The translations under genes and the position numbers were made by a program. The notes beneath the pieces are model-generated. The model saw only the letters and a list, made by a program, of their open reading frames with translations. It ran no database searches and was not told where the DNA came from. From a virus, in IMG/VR virus record IMGVR_UViG_3300042549_005931, positions 186,001 to 250,000 of that record: DNA of 64,000 nt; one strand, written 5' to 3'. Shown here piece after piece: positions 29,469 through 36,807 of the stretch (position 1 is its first letter; the number at the start of each line of letters is the position of its first letter).

Positions 29469-29870
29469 GGGGATGACCGGCATTTGACTGGCGTTTGTAT
29501 TGTAAGTGGGCACGTAGTCAGACTTCATCTATGACTTAAATAAACGGTGGAAACTTTTAGACGGCAACGTTTACAAAAACATGGAAATTGCGGGTATTCT
29601 TGCAACTTCTAACGTAGCAGTAGCCTAAGGCAAACCTACAACGGGTCGACTGACATATAACCTAGGAACAGAAGTCTTCAAAGTGTGATACCACTCAGAG
29701 TGTCAAAGGTCTCGTTCAGAGTGCTACCTTAAGTGAACTCGACACAGTTATTGGTAACGATGTCAAAATAGGAACCAATTATTTGTCTATTGAGAACTAA
29801 TAGAATAAACGTGTAGTCCATTTATTATTCGGCGGACAGGACCAGGGTTCGAATCCCTGCATCTCCACCA
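29469..29870 (+). ncRNA. ssrA: Transfer-messenger RNA (tmRNA)
   Basis: Acceptor GGGGATG (29469-29475) pairs with CATCTCC (29860-29866) including the G3:U70 alanine signal; 5' GACCGGCATTTGACTGG and T-arm with TTCGAAT complete the tRNA-like end; CCA is encoded. A reading frame from GGC at 29563, preceded by TTTTAGAC as in other tmRNAs, runs 21 codons to TAA at 29626-29628: it starts GNVYKNMEI and ends SNVAVA. Most bacterial tags end in (A)LAA, so this tag is unusual. Promoter and terminator are its own. Confidence 0.9.
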
Positions 29871-29875
29871 AAACA

Positions 29876-29902
29876 AAAACCCATCATTTGATGGGTTTTT
29901 TT
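29876..29902 (+). terminator. Intrinsic terminator of tmRNA
   Basis: AACCCATCA/TGATGGGTT hairpin and a T-run 7 nt after the CCA end. Confidence 0.9.
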
Positions 29903-29910
29903 ATATCTTT

Positions 29911-30035
29911 ATGTTCTCAGGTCCTATAACGACCAAAAGGTCCGAAGACCCTTTTGTCGAGATTTAAGAACACCTCCTTTTCGTTTATAAAAGTTATCGT
30001 CTAACGGCGACCAAACCAATCAGACTCTCTTATAA
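29911..30035 (-). ncRNA. Possible small structured RNA
   Basis: On the minus strand a TATTTATA element (30030-30037 region) is followed by GTTCT/AGAAC closing a domain that contains CGACAAAAGGG/CCTTTTGGTCG. No ORF. Could also be a terminator-like hairpin for the tmRNA side. Confidence 0.3.
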
Positions 30036-30042
30036 ATATCGC

Positions 30043-30077
30043 AAAAAAAAGAGTTAGACGATTTATCTAACTCTTTT
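30043..30077. terminator. Bidirectional intrinsic terminator
   Basis: AAGAGTTAGA/TCTAACTCTT hairpin flanked by A-run and T-run; ends the minus-strand operon starting at 33.7 kb. Confidence 0.75.
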
Positions 30078-30093
30078 AATGAAAAAAATTCAA

Positions 30094-32238
30094 TTATCTT
30101 TTTTGCCAAACATAACGAGCACCCTTGTCTGTGGCAGTCACATTAGAAGGGTCATATTCCATTTTATCTAAATACCTATCAAGTTTTTGTTTTTCTGACG
30201 GTTCAAGTGCCGGACCATTATATGCTGTTCTACCAAGTACACCTGTTGCATTAAACAAACCATTCTGAACTAATGAATTATAATATGCGGCATCTGTCAT
30301 ACCTTCAGATGCCGATGCTCCCGACGCTGATGTATTTGCACTTGGTATTTTAGGAAGGTCAACCGATTTCATTTGAATTGGAGTTCTTAAGTATTTAACA
30401 TCAGCACCACCCTCAGTTGAAGTTGCTGTTTGTGCAACACTACCTTGTTTACAATCTGCCATTACTTTATCATATATAGCTTTAGTAATACCATTTTTTA
30501 CATCATGTCCCTTTTCAATTAATTTATTACGAGTATTAGGTCCAAATTTACCATCAGATGAAAGGCCTAAACATGCTTGAATCTGTGCGATTTTTTGGTC
30601 TTTACATCCGTATGTTAATGGAGTAGTTTCAATATTTACATTCGAACAATCATAATATGTTCTACGAGTGGTACTTCCACCACCTCCTGAGTTTCCGTCT
30701 CCACCACCTGGTTTTCTGTCTTTGTCCCATACAATTTTTAAATCACTTTCTTCACTTTGTTCACCAATAATGTTTACTTTTCTTGGTGATTGTTGTTGGT
30801 TAGGGTTGGTTTGTGTGGGTGTTACTGGTACAACTTTACCACTTTCAATTTGGTCAAGTAATGCAATTAATTTTTCCTTTAATCTTACCGAACCTGGTTG
30901 AGATGTATATATCATCTTTAATGTTGTACGTAAACTTGTATTTAAAAAATGTCCAGATTTTTCATAATAATGTAAAAAATCTTGAACTTTAGGACTAGTT
31001 GAATACTTAACTAATAAATTATATGCCTTTTGTAAATCACTTTGACTTACCGGAAAATCTAAAAAGTCAATCATATAATTAACATCCCTATCAACCTCAA
31101 CGTCAGATTGCTCCATTAAGTATCTTTCATTCAATACTCTTTTCACGATTTGACTCAGACTTTCATTTACTTGAGTTTTACCCATGTTTTCGTTTGTTTG
31201 AGCTTTACCAGCGGTACATGTCCATGTACCCATATCTTTATTTTGAAGATTCATTATTCTACCATTAGGATAAAATCGTAATCCACTTGGATACTTTTCA
31301 GAAGCTGGTGTAGTTACACCAACTTGTCCCGATTTTGTTGTTGAAAGTTGTGCTTGTTTATTTTTAAGCATTGATGTTAAACAAGGACCCCAATTTGTTG
31401 GGGAAGTGTCTTCTATTGGGTTTCCATTTTCATCAACAAGTACTACCGCAGTATCGTCAGTTGATTGATAGAAATAATAAAGTGCCGCTGCCCCTAATCC
31501 CACAGCTGTAAGTGTTGATAACATCTTATTATTTACAACTACTTTTTTAACTCTACCAGGGAATTTCATTAACCCTTCTTTAGTAGTTTTAAAAATACCT
31601 TTTACTGTTTTAATTACCACATTATTACCAAGACCCTTGGCAATATTTGCTCCAGTACCTGTTGTTACTTTTGCATCTTTAGCAAGTAGTTTTTGGACTT
31701 GATTAATACTAATCTTATCCATACCCGAAATTGTTTTCTGAGCGTTAGCCCATTTTGACTGCATTTTACTTGCATTTTGAAATTCCTTGGTTGCCAATGA
31801 TATATCTTTACTTGTGGCATTAGCATCTTTTGATACTTTATTAATGTTACTTTTAGCGGCCTTAACATCAGCGGAGGCTAAACCTTTAGTATTTGCTGCT
31901 GTTTCAGCTATCTGTCTTTCTATACCTTCTTGTACACTGTCCACCAATTTTTGTGCTTCGTTTTTATTAACTTTAACCAAATCATCAAACGACATTTTAT
32001 GTTTTACTCTACACGCTTCTTGTGTTAATTCCTTAAGTGATTGTGCATATTCAGGAGTTTTACGGAATGAAGCTGCGGTAAATTTCTTACCACTTTTAAC
32101 AACGTCATTTAATGCTTTATTTATTGCAGCTTCGGCTGCTGCACCAATTGTACTCTTAAAATTTTTACCAAATATTGAACTTATAAATTTTTGGAGAGCT
32201 CCTTCATTTAATAGTACTGATGTTTTATTGTTTTCCAT
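30094..32238 (-). CDS. Large tagged candidate internal virion protein with peptidoglycan-binding domain
   Basis: 714 residues. N-terminus MENNKTSVLLNE/G looks like a cleavable tag. Residues 20-235 are Ala/Lys-rich helices; a membrane helix lies at about 238-258. A second full tag-like segment sits internally at about 357-377 (QVNESLSQIVKRVLNERYLMEQ when read with flanks). A Gly/Ser linker (about 510-525) leads to a PG-binding-1 type domain (YGCKDQKIAQIQACLG...DGKFGPNTRNKLIEKG, about 543-577). Membrane-active, wall-binding, multi-site architecture suits a protein ejected with DNA. Inferred. Confidence 0.6.
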   Translation of the reverse strand: MENNKTSVLLNEGALQKFISSIFGKNFKSTIGAAAEAAINKALNDVVKSGKKFTAASFRKTPEYAQSLKELTQEACRVKHKMSFDDLVKVNKNEAQKLVDSVQEGIERQIAETAANTKGLASADVKAAKSNINKVSKDANATSKDISLATKEFQNASKMQSKWANAQKTISGMDKISINQVQKLLAKDAKVTTGTGANIAKGLGNNVVIKTVKGIFKTTKEGLMKFPGRVKKVVVNNKMLSTLTAVGLGAAALYYFYQSTDDTAVVLVDENGNPIEDTSPTNWGPCLTSMLKNKQAQLSTTKSGQVGVTTPASEKYPSGLRFYPNGRIMNLQNKDMGTWTCTAGKAQTNENMGKTQVNESLSQIVKRVLNERYLMEQSDVEVDRDVNYMIDFLDFPVSQSDLQKAYNLLVKYSTSPKVQDFLHYYEKSGHFLNTSLRTTLKMIYTSQPGSVRLKEKLIALLDQIESGKVVPVTPTQTNPNQQQSPRKVNIIGEQSEESDLKIVWDKDRKPGGGDGNSGGGGSTTRRTYYDCSNVNIETTPLTYGCKDQKIAQIQACLGLSSDGKFGPNTRNKLIEKGHDVKNGITKAIYDKVMADCKQGSVAQTATSTEGGADVKYLRTPIQMKSVDLPKIPSANTSASGASASEGMTDAAYYNSLVQNGLFNATGVLGRTAYNGPALEPSEKQKLDRYLDKMEYDPSNVTATDKGARYVWQKR

Positions 32239-32256
32239 GTTTATATTTTTATTTTT

Positions 32257-33399
32257 TTATTTTATTCCTGCCATTTGTAGTATTAAGTCACCTTCCTCAT
32301 CTGAAAATTTAGCCTTTCCTAAACCTGTCATCTTTTGTAATTTTTGGTCAAATGATGCAATTGCTGTACCTACTTTATTCCCCTTATCAACTGTACTTAT
32401 TCCGTGTTCAACACCTTTACCCACACCATAAACCGCAACACCTGTTGCGGTTGCTTTTGCACCTTCTTTAGAGAATAATTTACTTAAGAAAGCTGAAAAT
32501 TTAGTTAATACATTATCAATAAATCCTAAAATTTTAGATATAACACCAGTCGAACTTTTTCCTAATTTTTTTGATAATGTGTTAGCTACACTTTTTAATT
32601 GACCCTTTAAAGATGGAATTTTTGTTGCCAATGATTCAAGCATCTTTACCATTGTTGGGGCGGCTTTTTTTACACCTTTTTTAGCTATTGCTGGTACCGT
32701 TTTTCTAAATGCTAAAGCCGCACCACCCGTAAAAACACACCCAATTAAATCGGCGATTAAGAAGAAAAACGGCATTTGCATTCTTCCTGGGTCTTGTGGG
32801 TCATAATCTCCAGTACCAATTTCGTATATATCTAATAGTACAACCACAAACCACACAATTGCGTTTGTCTTTGCGGCTAATATTGAAACAATAACGTCAA
32901 TTACAATACCAACACCCGTATAAAGTCCACGTCTTACCCACCTTAATGCCGGTAGAACACCCTGATTAAATACCGTTTTTGCAGTTTCTATTGCCGCAGA
33001 ACCTAATGTGGAACCAATATTTTTAATCCCTGAGGTTATTGAATCCCAAATACCTTCCGAAATAACTCCTTTGTCGGCAATCCATTCGGAAACTAATTCT
33101 TTTTTCCATACGATTGATTCCACAATATTGTTAATGTTAACTTTAACTTCCTCATTTAAAGTTTCCATTTTGGAAATTGATTCGTTAATTAGTTCATTAA
33201 AAATATATGTATGTTCCCAAATTGAACCAATTGTATTTCCGTCACCACCTGCAACAAATACATTGTCCATGATGATTACATATTTTTCATTTTCAGTCAA
33301 TACAAAATCGAACACAAAGTCTTTTGATTTTTTGGGCTCATATAAAGACCTAATTCTATCTCTTTCAGATTCCGTAATTATCATTTTTTGACGTACCAT
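32257..33399 (-). CDS. Tagged membrane-active candidate internal virion protein
   Basis: 380 residues. Tag MIITESERDRIRSLYE near the start (the second Met, residue 6, is an alternative start). Further FNELINESISKMETLNEE segments repeat the tag ending. Hydrophobic stretches at about 165-200 (TGVGIVIDVIVSILAAKTNAIVWFVVVLLDIYEI in two helices) and 210-235, then amphipathic Lys/Ala helices. It could form a membrane pore during DNA entry. Starts 1 nt after the upstream stop. Confidence 0.55.
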   Translation of the reverse strand: MVRQKMIITESERDRIRSLYEPKKSKDFVFDFVLTENEKYVIIMDNVFVAGGDGNTIGSIWEHTYIFNELINESISKMETLNEEVKVNINNIVESIVWKKELVSEWIADKGVISEGIWDSITSGIKNIGSTLGSAAIETAKTVFNQGVLPALRWVRRGLYTGVGIVIDVIVSILAAKTNAIVWFVVVLLDIYEIGTGDYDPQDPGRMQMPFFFLIADLIGCVFTGGAALAFRKTVPAIAKKGVKKAAPTMVKMLESLATKIPSLKGQLKSVANTLSKKLGKSSTGVISKILGFIDNVLTKFSAFLSKLFSKEGAKATATGVAVYGVGKGVEHGISTVDKGNKVGTAIASFDQKLQKMTGLGKAKFSDEEGDLILQMAGIK

Positions 33400-33400
33400 A

Positions 33401-33673
33401 TTATTTTAATTGATTTGCTTTACCTCTCTTTAATGTGGAACCTACAATGTCAGACCATTTAGTCACACCAATTTGATTGGCAGGACCTCTTGTAAGACCA
33501 CTTTCCCACTTACCAACTGATGGATAACCTTGACCACCAGATTGAGTACTTGATGTGCCTGCACTTGGTGTAGAAGAAACAGGTTCAGCTTCCGATTGTT
33601 CATCAATTTCTTGATTTTGAACTTCGTTTGAAAGGATTAACTTTAACTGTTTTTCGGTTATGATATATTCCAT
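33401..33673 (-). CDS. Small tagged protein (90 aa)
   Basis: Start at ATG 33673, which gives MEYIITEKQLKLILSNEV, the tag, and follows a TATTTATT element. The rest is Ser/Gly/Thr/Gln-rich, then KWSDIVGSTLKRGKANQLK. First gene of a three-gene operon with the two large tagged proteins. Confidence 0.7.
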   Translation of the reverse strand: MEYIITEKQLKLILSNEVQNQEIDEQSEAEPVSSTPSAGTSSTQSGGQGYPSVGKWESGLTRGPANQIGVTKWSDIVGSTLKRGKANQLK

Positions 33674-33719
33674 AGTTAATAAATATCGACAAATCTCTTT
33701 GTGGTTTATATAAAATATG

Positions 33720-33727
33720 TAATTTTG
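33720..33727 (+). promoter_or_regulatory. Promoter -7 element TAATTTTG
   Basis: TANNTTTG match 20 nt before the lipoprotein start at 33747. Confidence 0.4.
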
Positions 33728-33746
33728 TAAAAAATATAAACATAAC

Positions 33747-34322
33747 ATGAAAAAATTACTGTTATTTTCATCATTATTACTATCAGGATGTCAAGTATAT
33801 GAGTTTCCAAACGAGACACCGAGGTTGACAGGAGGTAAATGGGTATTATCAAACTACGATATTGTTGTAATTAATTCAATATCTAATGTTACTGTTATTA
33901 AAAACGATACTGTTTGTATCAACGCATTTAATGGGCAGAGTTATGTTAGTGGAAATGTTTTGATGAAACAATTTTATAACCAAACGGCAAAAGACAGAAG
34001 ATTTGTAATTGGTAAAACAACTTGGGAATTTGACAGTAACAGTAATCACTTATATTGTGATTTTATGGATAAAAATGGTTCATTAATGCCTACACATAAT
34101 CCATATTGGGTTAACATGTCAGGATATACAAGAAATATATCAATAAGTAATGTTGAAAATGGTGGTGTAACAAATTATACGTTTGAAACAAACACTGTTG
34201 GTGTAAACCCACCTAAAATATTAAAATTATTGAGTCCCGAAATTGTAACTGATTTATATGTTGATGGTGGTAAAAGAGATAAGGGTGTGACAGTTAGAAT
34301 ACTATTAACCTTTATGAGATAA
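33747..34322 (+). CDS. Lipoprotein (191 aa)
   Basis: MKKLLLFSSLLLSGC with lipobox LSGC at 12-15. Mature part is beta-rich (KWVLSNYDIVVINSISNVTVIKND, TTWEFDSNSNHLYCDF) and resembles small lipocalin-like Bacteroidota lipoproteins in pattern. Function unknown; monocistronic and convergent with the metalloprotease. Confidence 0.75.
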   Translation: MKKLLLFSSLLLSGCQVYEFPNETPRLTGGKWVLSNYDIVVINSISNVTVIKNDTVCINAFNGQSYVSGNVLMKQFYNQTAKDRRFVIGKTTWEFDSNSNHLYCDFMDKNGSLMPTHNPYWVNMSGYTRNISISNVENGGVTNYTFETNTVGVNPPKILKLLSPEIVTDLYVDGGKRDKGVTVRILLTFMR

Positions 34323-34323
34323 A

Positions 34324-34695
34324 TTACTCATCATATATAGTTTCATCTAACCTTGAAAACATCTTGATAAACTGACCCGCCTTAGCGTTTGCCTCGTCTT
34401 CAATCTCACCACCAATATCCGGTGGTTTTGGTCCATCTAAACGACCATCTTCAAATTGTTTGTGATGTACGAGTTCATGTGCAATACTTCTCATCACATC
34501 GACTAACGCACGATTCTTACCGTATACCTTAACGACTTTGTTTTCTTGTCTGTAATCGTAATTTGCGGTGGTTTTAAGACCATCTCTTGTTGCCTTCACT
34601 AATATCTCCGGCATATTTTTAATGTCTAACTCCTTTTTAACGAATTTAACAAATTCACTTAACTTATTTTCTTTCTTCTCGTCTAAAAAACTCAT
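34324..34695 (-). CDS. Zincin-type metalloprotease-like protein
   Basis: 123 residues from ATG 34695, chosen since it gives MSFLDEKKEN and follows a TATTTATT element. SIAHELVHHKQFE is a HExxH zinc site and GGEIEDEANAKAG supplies the third, glutamate ligand, as in gluzincin-like phage proteins. Small size suggests a single catalytic domain. Substrate unknown. Confidence 0.8.
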   Translation of the reverse strand: MSFLDEKKENKLSEFVKFVKKELDIKNMPEILVKATRDGLKTTANYDYRQENKVVKVYGKNRALVDVMRSIAHELVHHKQFEDGRLDGPKPPDIGGEIEDEANAKAGQFIKMFSRLDETIYDE

Positions 34696-34765
34696 ATTAA
34701 TAAATATAGAAAAATATATAAAATGATTATACAAAAAAATAACTATATTATGTATAATTAACGAT

Positions 34766-35092
34766 ATGATAGATTGGTATACTATAGAGTACTTGTACCC
34801 TAAGGCATTTAAAGAATTTAGTAAGAAGATGTTCCCTAATGTTGGGGTATTGAGTATATCGTCATTGGAGTTTTATGATACAAAGAAATTATATCATTTC
34901 TTTGATAAGGAAGGTGTTTATATGACAATTGAAATGTATAATCCAAAACAATGGGTATTTTCCATATCATTACATAGTGGTATCGTATTAGGTCCAAGAC
35001 AAGAATCTAAAACTACAAGAGAAGAGACAGAACTTGATGGTTTTATTGAATGTTTTAAAGTTTTAGATAACTTAATTAAAGATAAAAAGTAA
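34766..35092 (+). CDS. Hypothetical protein (108 aa)
   Basis: Starts MIDWYTIEYLYPKAFKEFSKKMFP, an aromatic-rich opening found in small phage proteins of unknown function. Mixed alpha/beta; helical C-terminus (ECFKVLDNLIKDKK). Followed 2 nt later by the next gene. Confidence 0.75.
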   Translation: MIDWYTIEYLYPKAFKEFSKKMFPNVGVLSISSLEFYDTKKLYHFFDKEGVYMTIEMYNPKQWVFSISLHSGIVLGPRQESKTTREETELDGFIECFKVLDNLIKDKK

Positions 35093-35094
35093 TT

Positions 35095-35391
35095 ATGGAT
35101 ATGTCTATTAATTTCTTATTGCAAGCAACCAGAGTATTGAACTTTGGTCATTATGACGAGGTTGAACTATCAATGACGTATAATTATATTACTGCACTTG
35201 ACAATGAGATACTAAATGATTATTTTAATACATGTACAATACTATCATATGATAATGACCTCGAATTATATATTGAGATTGTTGAAACATTAATCTTAGT
35301 GTTTGAAGAAAGAGAAGAATATGAAAAATGTGCAAAACTAAAACGTAAAAAAGAAGAATCAATAAAAATAATCAATACAAACAAAATATAA
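35095..35391 (+). CDS. Hypothetical helical protein with UVR-like end (98 aa)
   Basis: All-helical. The end EEREEYEKCAKLKRKKEESIKI resembles the UVR helix pair (E-Y-E-x-A-x-x-L-R) of ClpC and UvrB. Might bind a protein partner through it. Co-transcribed with its neighbours. Confidence 0.7.
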   Translation: MDMSINFLLQATRVLNFGHYDEVELSMTYNYITALDNEILNDYFNTCTILSYDNDLELYIEIVETLILVFEEREEYEKCAKLKRKKEESIKIINTNKI

Positions 35392-35392
35392 T

Positions 35393-35488
35393 ATGGGTAC
35401 AATTTTTCCTTGGTTTTTTTCATTTGCATTTGTTATCACGGGTTGCATTGTTATAATGATTGTCGATTATATCACTAAAAAAAGATAA
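35393..35488 (+). CDS. Tiny membrane peptide (31 aa)
   Basis: MGTIFPWFFSFAFVITGCIVIMIVDYITKKR: one membrane helix with a basic end. Starts 1 nt after the preceding stop. Confidence 0.5.
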   Translation: MGTIFPWFFSFAFVITGCIVIMIVDYITKKR

Positions 35489-35588
35489 AATATAACCAAG
35501 TTATTATTTTAAATTTCTATATATTATAGCAATAATATAATAATCAATAAATAGTTTTATTATATTTATGTATATATAAAATATACAA

Positions 35589-36626
35589 ATGAAACAATCT
35601 AAAATATTGTTTATCTTAAAAATAAAACAAAATTATGGTGTCACTAACGATTATAGTATAGGACTAAGCACGGGTCTTTACAATTCAGCTCAATTTATGA
35701 ATGAAATGTTAATAGATGGTGGATTTGATTCTCAAATGGTAAGTGTTGTTGACAACAATGATATTGATAGAGAGGTAACATTACACAAACCAACCCACGT
35801 TATTATTGAGGCACTTTGGGTTGTCCCATCTAAATTCGAAGTTCTTTGCAAATTACACCCAAATGTTAAATGGGTAATTCGTTTACATAGTGAAATACCA
35901 TTTTTAGCTAACGAAGGAATGGCGATGGATTGGTTAGGTGAATATTCAAAATATGATAATGTAATAATATCATGTAACTCACCTCAAACCACTAAAGATA
36001 TTGAATTTTTTATTCGAGCCAAAACGGGTATTGATAAAAAAATTGTATTTTTACCAAATTTTTATCCACAAGAATATAAAACAAAATCATTTAATTATAA
36101 AAGTGATATAATCCATGTGGGATGTTTTGGTGCGGTTAGACCACTTAAGAATCATCTTATACAAGCGGTCGCGGCAATTAAATTTGCAGATGAATTAGGT
36201 AAAAAATTACATTTTCATATTAATTCGGATAGGATTGAACAAAAAGGAGAACCAATATTAAATAACCTATTAGGTATGTTTAATCATTTAGAACATAAAG
36301 GACATCAATTGGTACACCATGAATGGAGTGTTAGAGAAGAATTTATTCAATTATGTTCCACAATGGATATAGGTATTCAAATATCCTTTAATGAAACTTT
36401 TAATATAGTAGGGGCTGATGTGATTTCACAGGGGGTTCCGTTAGTATCATCACCAGAAATACCTTGGGCTAATTCATTATTTACCGCAAGACAAACAAAT
36501 ACGGATGATATTGTAAATTCATTATTATGTACTTACAAATACCCTAAAATTAATGTGTTATTAAATCAAAGAGGTCTTAAACAATATACAAATAAAACAA
36601 AAAAAATATGGTTTAAGTTTTTTTAA
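35589..36626 (+). CDS. Glycosyltransferase (GT-B, family 4-like)
   Basis: 345 residues. N-lobe with GLSTGLYNSAQFMNEML, then VGCFGAVRPLKNHLIQAVAAIKFA at the start of the C-lobe and STMDIGIQISFNETFNIVGADVISQGVPLVSS, the E-x7-E like donor-binding region of GT4 enzymes. It transfers a sugar from a nucleotide donor; acceptor unknown. Preceded by an AT-rich leader with ATATTTATG. Confidence 0.82.
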   Translation: MKQSKILFILKIKQNYGVTNDYSIGLSTGLYNSAQFMNEMLIDGGFDSQMVSVVDNNDIDREVTLHKPTHVIIEALWVVPSKFEVLCKLHPNVKWVIRLHSEIPFLANEGMAMDWLGEYSKYDNVIISCNSPQTTKDIEFFIRAKTGIDKKIVFLPNFYPQEYKTKSFNYKSDIIHVGCFGAVRPLKNHLIQAVAAIKFADELGKKLHFHINSDRIEQKGEPILNNLLGMFNHLEHKGHQLVHHEWSVREEFIQLCSTMDIGIQISFNETFNIVGADVISQGVPLVSSPEIPWANSLFTARQTNTDDIVNSLLCTYKYPKINVLLNQRGLKQYTNKTKKIWFKFF

Positions 36627-36654
36627 CGATATTTATATAGGTAAATAATATAAT

Positions 36655-36795
36655 ATGGCATTATTAAAAATTTCTGACGAGGAACGAAATAGAATTTCGG
36701 AACAACATAAAAAACTTGAAAAACAAGTCCAACAAAATAAAGACGAATTAAAAAAAGGTTTACAACCACCTGAAAATAAAAAAACCTCCAATTAG
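36655..36795 (+). CDS. Small tag-only-like protein (46 aa)
   Basis: MALLKISDEERNRISEQHKK then a Gln/Lys/Glu helix. The start closely resembles the ESER-x-RI-x-x-QH form of the tag (compare the genes at 33399 and 63069). A TATTTATA element lies at 36630-36637; its stop is inside the following bidirectional terminator. Confidence 0.6.
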   Translation: MALLKISDEERNRISEQHKKLEKQVQQNKDELKKGLQPPENKKTSN

Positions 36796-36807
36796 GAGGT
36801 TTTTTTA
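36780..36807. terminator. Bidirectional intrinsic terminator
   Basis: ACCTCC/GGAGGT hairpin flanked by A-run and T-run between convergent genes. Confidence 0.85.
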
